Assembly: GCA_025200525.1 (NCBI GenBank)
Contig: CM045761.1
Coordinates: 136,836,223 to 136,900,222, forward strand
Direction: 5' to 3'
From: Camellia lanceoleosa
Taxonomy: Eukaryota; Streptophyta; Magnoliopsida; Ericales; Theaceae
Length of the DNA stretch: 64,000 bases
A program made the translations under genes and the position numbers. Positions 1 through 10,565 of the stretch are shown here, piece after piece. The notes below the pieces were generated by a model that ran no database searches, had not been told where the DNA came from, and saw only the letters and a list, made by a program, of their open reading frames with translations. Positions within the stretch are counted from its first letter, which is position 1. Every line of letters begins with the position of its first letter.

Positions 1-302
1 GGCGAAAAGGGGTGCTCATAAATGACCTTCCCGATCGTACCCAAGCTCCCGAGCCAAGACCACTTTGGTGATGACGGACATGTGGCCTTGACGCACCGAG
101 TCGTGGTTTCTAAATTTCCCATTTTAAAAAATATTTAGGTGGCGACTCAGAATCCGCAAAGCAGTCCATGTTTGGCACTACTTTTCAAAAAATCTGTTTT
201 CTCAAACGATTTGCCGGATTTGGACTCTTTGGTTCAGATTTAGAACCGCGACATAAAAATCGAGTCCGAACTGTAGCGAGGTCCATCACGGGCGCGTCTA
301 CA
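1..302 (+). repeat. 3' end of the 5' LTR of element A
   Basis: Matches 10566-10857 and 12148-12454 closely and ends in TCTACA immediately before the primer-binding-type site. The match to 12148-12454 begins at the very first base of the window. Confidence 0.75.
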
Positions 303-307
303 GTTTC

Positions 308-326
308 TGGCGACTCTGCTGGGGAC
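308..326 (+). other. Primer-binding site of element A
   Basis: TGGCGACTCTGCTGGGGAC begins with TGG five bases after the LTR end. This form resembles the tRNA-Arg-type primer sites reported for Ogre-like elements; the tRNA assignment is from memory, not computed. The second copy near 10862 has lost several bases and would not pair well. Confidence 0.6.
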
Positions 327-1151
327 TTTAGAGAGCTTGACTCGAACTCGTGATATCCTGTTTTGACTACACTTGTGTGTTTCTTTGCATTGCATGTGCA
401 TTGGTGCGCCTAGGACACCGTGTTGGCCATCTGCTATTCCTGAGCGGTTTGCTGGAGGCTTGTCTTGTTAAGGCATGTCCATAAGGCTGACCGGTTGCGG
501 GCTCTGCCAGTATGGGAACACAAACCCCGATTTTACCGGGGCACCCTTTTCGACCATTCGACCTAGTGCATATTCGGAATCCATAGTGACCATTCCAAAC
601 TAGGACAGGTTGCTTACCCGATATTAGGTTGTTTGAAACCGCTGCGTGCGTAGTGAAACCCTAGTTCCTGAGAAAATAGGACAGGGAAACCCTACCCCAG
701 CATAGGGGTGTATTGGCTCTCATTTACTTGCTTTTAGAGTGTATCTCTACAGGGAACGCATATACCAGTTTGCGAGTCTGGGTATCAGGCCTGCGGGCAC
801 CAGTATTTTGAGAATCTGTCATATCTGTGGGTATCAGATTCAGATGGGAAGATGATTTCGGGGAAACGATCATCGATAATAGAACACACTGCTCACCGTC
901 AGATCTGTTTTGGTGAAGTTGAGCTGAGATGCTATCTGTTTTCCCTTTTGCTAAGTAGTCTTGGAACCATAGCTTCAGAAGGGTCTGATATACCCCGGGT
1001 ACTCTAGACCTGTGTTGTTATGTGATCAGGGGATGAACCACTTGCTGTCAGTGCTCAGTTTACTTCAGATGTGATGGATGGCACGCACTATTTTGAGCAT
1101 TTGTGAATCTTTGTTTATCCTACCTTCCGACTTGGGTATTGCCCCGCCTTG

Positions 1152-1343
1152 TTGTATCGAGTCCCATGTTGAGTCTGCTTGTTGTATCGAGTCAGTCCTG
1201 TTGAGTCTGTCTCGTTGTATCGAGTCATCCCTGTTGAGTCTGTCTCATTATATCGAGTCACCCCTGTTGAGTCTGCCTCATTGTATCGAGTCAACCCTGT
1301 TGAGTCTGTCTCGTTGTATCGAGTCAGTTCTGTTTTGTTAGAG
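1152..1343 (+). repeat. 33-bp minisatellite in the leader of element A (about 5-6 units)
   Basis: Units start TTGTATCGAGTCA and end GTTGAGTCTGTCTC. The period is exactly 33 bp, so the array stays open in several frames on both strands and produces artificial ORFs. Unit-to-unit differences are mainly single bases in the middle. Confidence 0.9.
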
Positions 1344-2284
1344 TCAGGTGATTCCGGGGATATTACCTCGGACATCACCCTTCTTGTTTTGTGTTTGTCT
1401 TTTTTGCTTTCTTTTGAGTCTGTTTCTGCCAGGGAGCCAGTTGTGCCAACAGATCTTGAAATGAAACAGCAGTGATTTTCACATTCTCGTGTTTGCTTCT
1501 GCCGTGTGCCAGTTGTACCAGAAATTCCAAGTGAGATGACAATATTTGACTAAAAGCTGTGTCTTTTCTGTGCTTTTAAATCATTGCATTGACCTAAGTT
1601 TTTTTAAAACTTTTTGAACACTGCGGTGAAAACGAAGAGGGAGGAATTCCTCGGGATTTGCAAAACTTTGATCAAACTGAGAGAAAGAGAGGCGCGCTAA
1701 GCCTTTAATGAATGAAATCATGCTTGTTAGTGTGAGTACTGAGAAGGACCCTAGCTTTGATCCAGATTGGTCCTACATTGTCTCCAGCGCGAGCGATTTG
1801 TCGCTTTCTTAAAAACTTTCAAAAAATGTTTTGCGCGGTCTTGTGAAGACATGTGTGGAATCGCTCTTGAGATTGTGCAGCCTAGGATCGCTCTCAGCCT
1901 CGAGACTCGCCCCCGCCCTTTGCTTTCAAACCTTGAACTGGCATTCAGAATGTTCAACTACGACCACAATATAAGGCCTGTGGCGATTTGAAGCAACCCT
2001 CGAACAAGAGGCACCAAAGTCAGATCAAGAAGGTTAGACCTCATCAGAAGAAGCTTGCAAAGTTAGAACAGAGACACCCCTCGAACTAGGGGCAAAAAAA
2101 TATCCGATGTGCTCGGAGAGCCAAAGGTGGATCCTTCTGCAAATCAATGACACCCATTCTCCTGGATTCAGATGACTTCAGGATCTCAAAACCATTTGGC
2201 ATGGACAAAGCTACACTTTTACCCTTTGAGAGGCTCGCTGGGCCGAAAACCCGGAAGGGCGACCCAGGCAAAAGTTAGAGCAAA

Positions 2285-2430
2285 GAAAAGAATGAAAAAA
2301 AAGAAAAAAAGAGAAAAAATTCAAAGATACACAAATGCAAAAAGAAAAGAAAAGAAAAATGCAAAAAAAAAAAAGAAGAAGAAGAAAGAGGAAAGAAAAG
2401 AATAGAAAAAAGAAAAAAGAACAAAGCTCG
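2285..2430 (+). repeat. A/G-rich low-complexity tract
   Basis: About 145 bases that are almost entirely A and G, with runs of GAAAAAAG type. Low-complexity DNA within element A. Confidence 0.85.
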
Positions 2431-2689
2431 CAAGGTCGAAAACCTGCAATAGGCGCCTTGGCAAAAGTTAGAGCATAAAAAGGAGAGGTTAAATACCTAA
2501 GTGTACCTTAACCCCGAACTACGTAAGGCTTGATTCCCATCTTTGGGATACGTAGGCAACTTCATTCTGAAGTCCAGCCACAAACACTTCAAATTCGATT
2601 GTGTCCATGTAATGGTTTTGATCATCTTTGCCTTCTCTCAGATCCGAGTTGTAATCATCGCTCGAGGGAGGATGATCACAATACGCCTG

Positions 2690-2815
2690 ATGCCATTTAG
2701 ACAAGGGGCAACTTTCCGTTGCCATTCAATGCACTGCGGTGTCATTTCAAATAAGGGGCAACTTTCCGTTGCCACGCAGTGTCCTTCAGACAAGGGGCAA
2801 TTTTCCATTGCTATG
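2690..2815 (+). repeat. Repeated AGGGGCAAC(T) words, purine-tract-like
   Basis: The word AAGGGGCAACTTTCCGTTGCC or a close variant occurs three times about 50-58 bases apart. It contains an inverted GGCAAC/GTTGCC pair and resembles the sequence just before the 3' LTR (AGAGGGGCAAC at 7130-7139). Confidence 0.7.
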
Positions 2816-4323
2816 GGTCCGAGGTTGTGCATCTCAAGAGCTGGTTCCGTGCTTTTTTTAGCATTGGCCGTTTGCAAAATAGTTTTTGAGAATTTTTACT
2901 GAGGTTGACTAATTTTCTCAAAAATTGTTCCATCTTTTCCAAAAACTGGACCATTTCTTGGACCCAAAAAAAAGAAAAATTTTCAGTGCTCATAGCCTGA
3001 CTTGCATGATTTCAAATCAAAGTCGAACAAGTGTGTTAATCTAACTCTCACATTGGTCAAAACTATTTTAGTAGAAAACCAAAAAAAAATGGTCGAAATG
3101 ATGAACTAGGGGCACAGTTGAGTCAGGTTTCCTGTCTTTCCCCCATTTTCAACATACTTGCCAAGAAAGGCACTCTACTTGCTAGAAGAGGGCACAACTG
3201 AAGTTAGCAAAAAGGGCTGAAAGCTCTCTCGTCCTCCAAGCAGCGAGGTATCAAGCCATGTGCGAAGCATAAATTGGAATGGGACAGGATGTTCCACTCC
3301 CTCATCTGGACAGATCTAACCATGTCCAAACTCCCCGGCAGAGCATCGTCGACCGATGTCAGCCGCAGATTCGTTATACACCCAATTGTAGTGCGGCCCC
3401 TCTATGGAAGAAACTCACTGTTGTGAACAAGAAGAGAATCTAGCGGAATGCTAGGGGCAAGAGCCCACAACCTGCAGTTTATCCATCAACCATACCTGGG
3501 GAGGGACGAAAAATAAGAGATTGAAGAATAGAGAGATGTGCGTTGAGAGAAAAAGTGAGAAAAGGGCTTTTCCAGAAAAACAGAGATTGAGTGCCAGAGT
3601 GATGTGAGAATCACAAATGAGAAAGAGTGGGAGATAATACCCGGTGAAACAGGCTCCCTGTGCACATTTGAGTCTTGTGTTGTGTTTTGTTTGTCGCGAG
3701 TCTTGTTTTGAGTCGTTTCAAGTGTCAATAGATGTGTTTAGGTTGTTTACCTTTATTTTCCGTTGTTGGGTCGTCTTTGCTATGTTCAATTGTAAGCTCA
3801 ATATCCGGTCGAGAACTCATCTCTCAATTTCAAAAAATAAAATCGTTTTGTGCTCCGAGTGCCGTGCCATTCTCCACATTTGTGCAAAAAGGAATTTGTT
3901 CTTTCATAAAACCGCAGGGTTCAACCCAGGTCATGCGAGAACAGTAAAACCCGGACCTATCTGAAGCAATATGGGTTCCAGACTACAAAGCAAAAGAAAA
4001 TAGGGAAAATCGAAGCACCTGAGTGTGTTTCACCTTCAGCAAATTCCGTGATTGTACTCCGGATGTACCTCTTCAGGGCCTTGCCAATGCTCCGAAGTAT
4101 GAGTGTGCCTCTACCTCAAGCGCAAGATCAAGCCTGCTTTATTGTTATGCACCCTTCCACCCGCATTGTTATGCACTCTTCCACTGGTATTGTCATGCAC
4201 ACCTTACTTGCATTTATTTGCATCTTGAGTTATCTTCTATTGTTTATCCTTTTACGCTAAGCAGCGTTTGGGATTGTTGTCCTCCAGGACTTTCTCAGGT
4301 TGCGCCGGGCACGCGCCTGATGG

Positions 4324-4870
4324 TTTGTTGGACCTCCTCTCACGATTTCAGCGTAGTTTGAGTGTCCTGTTCCTTACGCGATTTCAGCGTGTTTGGAATT
4401 CATCCCAAGTTGCGTTGTAGAGGCACTGGGCGGTTTGTTGGACCTCCTCTCACGATTTCAGCGTGGTTTGAGTGTCCTGTTCCTTACGCGATTTCAGCGT
4501 GTTTGGAATTCATCCCGAGTTGCGTTGTAGACGCACTGGGCGGTTTGTTGGACCTCCTCTCACGATTTCAGCGTGGTTTGAGTGTCCTGTTCCTTACGCG
4601 ATTTCAGCGTGTTTGGAATTTATCCCGAGTTGCGTTGTAGACGCACTGGGCTGTTTGTTAGACCTCCTCTCACGATTTCGGCGTGGTTTGAGTGTCTGTT
4701 CCTTCACGCGATTTCGGCGTGTTTGGAATTTATCCTGTTGCGTTGTAGACGCTACTGGATGGGGTTGTTTTGGACCTCCTCTCACGATTTCGGCGTGGTT
4801 TGAGTGTCCCCTTCCTCACACGATTTCAAATGTGTTTAGAATTTACTTTAGGTTGCGTGGAACGCGCTCC
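4324..4870 (+). repeat. 110-bp tandem array, about five units
   Basis: TTTGTTGGACCTCCTCTCAC recurs at 4324, 4434 and 4544, and as a variant at 4654 and near 4764, giving a period of 110 bp. Each unit contains two half-repeats built on CGATTTC(A/G)GCGTG, so the array looks like a doubled ancestral unit of about 50 bp. Later units are more diverged. It lies in the non-coding interior of element A. Confidence 0.9.
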
Positions 4871-4995
4871 TGATTGATTTTCTTTGTTCTTCCTCCACTC
4901 ACGAGTCCAGCGTGGTTGGAGTGTGTTCACCCTTTGCATCTTTACTAGCATAGCATTTCATTCGCGCTATTTCGCGCACCTCAGAGTTTGTGCAG

Positions 4996-5320
4996 GTCCG
5001 GCAGGACCAAAAACACGCACGGTCCGGCGGGACTTTAAACACGCACGGTCTAGGAGACCTTAAATCCTCGGGAGGTGTAAAACCTTCAGTGCATTAGAGT
5101 GCACACCTCATTGCATTTGGCATACATTGCATCGTGCCGTGTGCGCACCCCATTTGCACTTCACTTTCCATCATTTGAGGCTCGCGTACCTCATTGCACT
5201 CCATTTTCCATCCTTATGAGGCACGCGTGTCTCATTTGCCCTATCGTGCATTGTGCATTGCCCCTTGACGGTCTGACGAGACCTTAAACACGCCTGGTCT
5301 AGGAGACCTTAAATCCTCTG
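4996..5320 (+). repeat. Duplicated GGTC(C)GGCGGGACTTTAAACACG-type motifs
   Basis: Short units reading ACTTTAAACACGC..GGTCTAGGAGACCTTAAATCC occur at about 4996-5070 and again at 5268-5318, separated by sequence rich in CATTGCA words. Confidence 0.65.
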
Positions 5321-5786
5321 AAGGTGCAATTCCTTTGGTGTCTGTCGTGCCCGAACGACTTTCAGTGGTTTGGTAAAGCCACTTGTCTGTGCTCGTGGTG
5401 AGTTCCTAGAAGACCAACTGGGACGGTGAAAACTAGAGTTCGAACGGCTTGTGCCTAGAACGCAAAGGTTCGGAATTTCCGAGACTAAAGTCTGGTTTAA
5501 ATACCCAGGGGGATGAACCCTCGGCTTGAAATCTGTATGGAAACCCCATAGGTTGAGGCGGCGTGTCTACGCCTCAATTCTGGATACTGAACCAACCTAG
5601 TGTATCGCCCAGTTGGTAAGATAGGGAAAGCTGCAATCATAGCCATTGCATCAACATGTATTGTCATACATCATTGTAAATACTGCATATGTCATGCATT
5701 GCATTTCAAAAAAAAAACACAACACTTGCATATGTCATGCATTTCATTGTAGTATAGTGCATTTGTCATGCATTTTCTGTAAATAT

Positions 5787-6270
5787 CCATCGCATTGTAG
5801 TTGCATGCATCCATTGCATCACCTCCCTCTATGGCTTGCGCCTTTCCTTGTTGAGCTTGGTCTGGTATGTGCCCATATCTTTCGTGTCAAAACACAGTTG
5901 TCGAGCTTTTGTGTCCGAGCCTTGAGGGTAGCGGCACCGCATCTGTGTTAGACATGGCCTGTATGTGTACATGCCTTTCCTAGGCGAGATTTGGTTTGGC
6001 CCGCGTGCCATATCCATAACATCCATCTCCATCGCATCGTAGTTGCATGCATCCATTACATCACCTCCATCTATGGCTTGCGCCTTTCCTTGTTGAGCTT
6101 GGTCTGGTATGTGCCCATATTTTTCGTGTCAAAACACAGTTGTTGAGCTTTTGTGTCCGCGCTTCGAGGATAGCGGCACCGCATCTGTGTTAGACATGGC
6201 CTGTATGTGTACATGCCTTTCCTAGGCGAAATTAGGTTTGGCCCGCGTGCCATATCCATTGTATCCATCT
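5787..6270 (+). repeat. 242-bp tandem duplication
   Basis: The segment starting near CTATGGCTTGCGCC at 5829 is repeated at 6071 with only scattered substitutions, an offset of 242 bp. Both copies contain the same open antisense frame, which explains the paired ORFs there. It is non-coding and part of element A. Confidence 0.88.
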
Positions 6271-7125
6271 CCATTACATTGTAGTGTAATTGTTGCATCC
6301 GGCATTAGGATCATTGTTTTTTTCGTCAGCGGGTCGTCACCCCACTTATGTCAATCCACCCAATACTTGTTCTTGTGTCTGTCTACATTACTCATAGTCT
6401 TGTGTGCGCTCGCGCCTTGAGGGCTTCGACACCTTTTCTATGGTAGACGGACTTGTTACTTCCATCAATCTATCTGACATTTGTGTGGTTTCAAACCGCT
6501 CATGATTGAATCATGATTCAATTGCCCTGCATGTAGTTCGCATTAGTTTTAATTGCACTACATTTTCATTTGCATTATTCATACATAGTTTTGTATATAT
6601 TGCATATCATTCATCATTCGCATTGCATATGTCATGCATGTTGCTAATCATATTGTACCTGTTAAGTTTGCTTTCTTTTCAGGCACGATATTGTATGTAC
6701 GGTTCATTTACCGCTGGTGGAACCAGGTGAGCCGCACAGGTATTGTATCTCCCGAGTGAGACGTTTTGAGAATTTCATAATTCTCTTACATCCTTTCTGC
6801 ATTGTAGTGTAGACTGTTGCATGTTAGCTTATAACTGTCGCATGTATGCTTCATTACAGCTTTCTTTGCATGATCATAAGTTATGCTCGGCTTCTTGCAT
6901 TTTCAATTGCATTTTGCCCCTGCCTACGGGCGCATATCTTATCCTTGGCGTGTGTGCTTCCTGCATGAACTACGCTGGTTTGATTCCTTAAGGGATACAT
7001 AGGCAGCTTGCGAGTTCAACCATTTGCGCTTTGTATGTTCGTCCAAGTCTTCGGCCTTGTCAAAAATGGGTCGTCTCTGGGCTTTGACATTCACTCCCAT
7101 CATTGTTATGACTTTCGAGTTCTGT

Positions 7126-7139
7126 CAAAGAGGGGCAAC
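7126..7139 (+). other. Polypurine tract of element A
   Basis: AAAGAGGGGCAAC directly precedes the LTR start TGTAGACACCCC. It is the expected plus-strand primer for reverse transcription. Confidence 0.75.
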
Positions 7140-7401
7140 TGTAGACACCCCATTTTTGACCGTCCTCAAGACTTGGACGTCACCGCTTGAACACTCGGTG
7201 ATTATCCATGTTTGTGTTCGTCTTGAGTTCCCGGAGGTCTCGGCTACGTGTCTTGCCTCAGGACCTCCGAACTTGACCGTTCTGTGTCTGGTTTTGCACC
7301 AAACACTTGTGCTTTGCCTTGGAGGGGCAGGGAATGCCTTCTGAGGCATCCCCACATACCACCGGCTGTGGCTAGAGGCCACCGGCTGGCTGGTTTTGCC
7401 A

Positions 7402-7439
7402 CCGGCACTATATTGTGCCGGTCGGCACTCTTTTGTGCC
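7402..7439 (+). repeat. Pair of short inverted repeats in the LTR
   Basis: CCGGCAC..GTGCCGG (7402-7421, 7-bp stem, 6-base loop) is followed at once by GGCAC..GTGCC (7424-7439). GTGCCGGC and GTGCCGAC words recur near 9490-9520. Confidence 0.6.
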
Positions 7440-7538
7440 AGTCGGCACTCATTTTGGCAAAATTACCATTTTGCCCTGCCGACTACTTTACAGCTGCTTT
7501 ATGAGATATTTTATCACAGCTGTATGCATTCGGTTTCC

Positions 7539-7608
7539 CCTCCATACACGTGTATGGAGGGATGAGCTCTTGGTTTCCTTAGCTTGTAAGCTTTGGTGCC
7601 TATAAGAG
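7539..7608 (+). promoter_or_regulatory. Probable LTR promoter of element A: G-box palindrome plus TATA-like box
   Basis: Positions 7539-7560 form a perfect 22-base palindrome centred on the G-box CACGTG. A TATA-like CTATAAGAG lies about 40 bases downstream (7600-7608). Spacing and position early in the LTR fit a U3 promoter; function is inferred. Confidence 0.5.
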
Positions 7609-8118
7609 AAGGAACCCTTCTCTTGGTCAAAAGGTTGGCAAGAGTTGGAAAGTTTGAGAGAGTTAGACATAGGAGAACCTCTGGTTTAGGGTTTGAGCTT
7701 TGTATCTATTGTATCTCTCTTCTTCCCTCTCATTTTGTACACTAGGTGCTTTAGTTCACACTATTGCACACAAGCACCTAGTGTTTCACCTTCTCTAAGC
7801 AACTGAGGTTCTAAGGGTTGGTTCTTGGTGTTTTTGGTTGGATTGGAGCTCAAGGAAGCAACAACAACAACTTTTGTGAAGATAGTCATCAAGGGTAAGA
7901 AACTACCCCTTTTTACCCCATTTTTGCATTCCATTTCTACATAGCTTAGACCTGTTTTTGTGCTTGGTGATCAACACATAAAAGTTCTGTTTTTTAAGCC
8001 TCTTTATTGTTCATTAAGGGTGCTTGGTGGTTTGAGCAAGTTTGACCACCCTTAGACCTTGAAAAGGTCACTTTTTTGTGCTATTTTGGAGAGATCCGGG
8101 ACTTGTGTGCTTGGACCT

Positions 8119-8156
8119 CTCCACCACTGAAATCTTGAGGGATTTCAGTGGTGGAG
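8119..8156 (+). repeat. Perfect 16-bp stem-loop in the LTR of element A
   Basis: CTCCACCACTGAAATC (8119-8134) and its exact reverse complement (8141-8156) are separated by six bases. It lies about 520 bases downstream of the TATA-like box and so would be in the transcript. Confidence 0.8.
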
Positions 8157-10565
8157 ATGGTGCCTTAAAGTCCTAGAAAGGGGAGGGCCATCCCCTCTCC
8201 TTGATGTCCTTGAAAAGGGCAAGTTTTGCTTCCTTAAGTGAGTCCATGCTTGAGTGTGTGTTGAGCATGTTTGACTTGTTTTCCATGCTTATATTGCCAT
8301 GTTATAACATGATTTCAAGTTGGTTTTGGTCTCCTATGCATGCTTAGTATAGTTGCCTTGTAATGCCTCTTTATGTCTTAACATGCTTAGGTGGTATGTC
8401 TTCATTTCTAGCATGTTTTAGACTTGTGTTTGTGAAGATTTTGTGCTCATATTACCATGTTTTAGGTCTGTCCATAAGTATTTTGGTCAATCTTGGCATG
8501 TTTAATATAGCCCCTTTGCATTTGGCTTGTTGGCCTTGAGAGCATGTGAGCGTAGCATGCCTTGCTTGCTTCATTTTTGATGGTTTGGAACCACCTAGCA
8601 TGCTATTTCAGTCCTTCATACATGCTTGTTAGATTGTTTAGCATGCCTCTTTAATGCTTTAAGAGTATGTGTTAAGTGCTCCATGTTTTGGTCATGTTGC
8701 ATGCCTTTATGCTTAAGCTTCTTAGACGCCATCTAAATAGCCATTTGGCTTTGTTTTAACATGCTAAAACTCTGTTTTAGGTTGTTCAATGCATGCCATA
8801 TTTGCTTTGCATAAGTGTGGTTCAATGCCTCATTGGCTTGCCTTAGGCCTTGGGCCATTTGCATACTTTGTTTGGCTTGTTTTATTGCATGATTTGGCCT
8901 CATGTTTTGCATGGATTTCAGAGCTTTTCATGTATGCTAATAGTCCATGTTTGTGCCTCTTAGATGTGTTTAAGAGTTGCTTGATTATGCTTAAGTGTTG
9001 GTGCCTTAACTTGTGCATGTGTGCATGTGTGCTTGGCCCTCTTGACTTGGCATTTGGTTACTGATTTTGAGCCTTTTGGAGCTGCCTAGATCATGTCTAA
9101 GCCCATCCTCCATGTGGTTTGCATGCTTGTCTTGTATGTTTGCTTGAATGCCTTGCATAAGTACCATGCCATGATCATATTGCATATTAGATGGCATGTC
9201 TAGGATTGCATCACATTGGCATGCATGCTAAGCCTCTTGAAGTGAGTTTGATAGAGGTTTAGCACCCTTGTTTGTTTATGTGGTTTTCATGCATTTGAAA
9301 CCAAAGTTGCATTCTCGGTTCTTTGGGCCATCATGCATGGAAATGCGTGATTGGTGGTCCGAGAACCGAGGCACACCTTCCTTTGAGTCACCAACATGAT
9401 AAGGAGTGTGTTTGGTGCATACATGCTTTGAATTACATCGCCATGCAAGTTGTTGCCCTCTATTTCTTGTGAGTTTTGCGAGCATTTTGTGCCGGCAAGC
9501 CTTTATTTAGTGCCGACCGTGATAAATTGGAAGCCGAAAGCTTCATTCATTGCCGGTGGCCACAACCTTTGGCTGGTGGTGTTCTACCCCTGCTGGTGAT
9601 TATTTCCGATGCGAGAAGTGTTTCGAGACTTTGGCACCTTGAGGGTAGCAGGAAAACAGAGGCACACTTGCATGACGGGCGATTCCGAAGCGAGTCCTGA
9701 GCGTCTTGCATTTGGCCTCGTCAGGCGATTCTTTATTTAATTAGATTAATTATTTTATTTAATTAATTTAGTTGATTTGTAATAATTAATTAGCTTGCGT
9801 AGTTAATTAGTTATTCGGACTGTATTATTCTTTTGGTCCCTCCGAATGAGGGCGCATCTGTAATAAGTGTGTGTGAGTGGGTGTATGTCTTCCAACCCCC
9901 ATTTCTTTCTCCCTTTTATTTACCCGCTTTCGATGGTAGATTAGGGCACGTCTATTTTAGCATACCTTATGCAATGCATGCGTGCATCCATGCATTTGTT
10001 TACATGCATCCGGGCTCGGTACATCATACAAACTGCATAGCAATTTTCAATTCCAAGTTGGATACGTGCTACTCGCGCATTTCACATGTCATGTTTAGGG
10101 TTAGCCGAGCCTACTCTAGATTGCATCTATGCCTGTGTCGCATTAGCCACTTAACATAAACTAGGTCATGCATGCCTTGCTAACTAGTTTCTTGTTTTGG
10201 CGCGGAGTACGATGTAAGTATTTTACGCTTTAGCATACCACATGCGTGTGAATGTTGCCATGACAGTATGCTTGCCATGCGGCTAAATGCTTATGTGATA
10301 TTACTGTTTGAATGCCTGTGGGTGGAGGTTGGATTACTTGAGTTGGGAATACTCATTGAAATCCGTGTTTTAGCCTACTCGCGAGTAGCAATTTCAAACT
10401 GTTTTTTCCAAACAAGACGGATATGCAATGTTTATTTCCAAATTAGGCAATCTAGTCTATACTTTTGTGTTGTGCGCATCACTTAGTAATTCTAGGTTAA
10501 TAACCGGAATAAGAACGCATAAAGTTTTCAAAAACGGATATCACGGTTAGTAGAGGCGGTCTTGA

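Larger units (their letters stand above)
303..7139 (+). other. Internal region of element A, non-coding, rich in tandem repeats
   Basis: No ORF here resembles gag, protease, RT, RNase H or integrase; the ORFs present are short and many run through tandem repeats. The region holds a 33-bp minisatellite (1152-1343), an A-rich tract (2285-2430), repeated purine-tract-like words (2690-2815), a 110-bp array (4324-4870), duplicated short motifs (4996-5320) and a 242-bp tandem pair (5787-6270). The stretches between these (1600-2280, 2820-4320, 6270-7125) show nothing recognisable. Confidence 0.6.

Noticed and set aside
1152..1343. Possible CRISPR array
   Set aside because: The 33-bp units are directly adjacent with no unique spacers, and the context is a plant retrotransposon.
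1078..1475. Overlapping ORFs on both strands with repeating CIES/SLLSL and TRYNETDSTG peptides
   Set aside because: They are translations of the 33-bp minisatellite, whose period is a multiple of three; no start context, no homologue, and the same occurs in the second copy at 11628-12028.
2172..2405. Lysine-rich ORF
   Set aside because: Translation of the A-rich tract in element A.
4023..4873. Overlapping ORFs with repeated MSCSLRDFSVFGI peptides
   Set aside because: Produced by the 110-bp array, which cycles through the three frames; not a protein gene.
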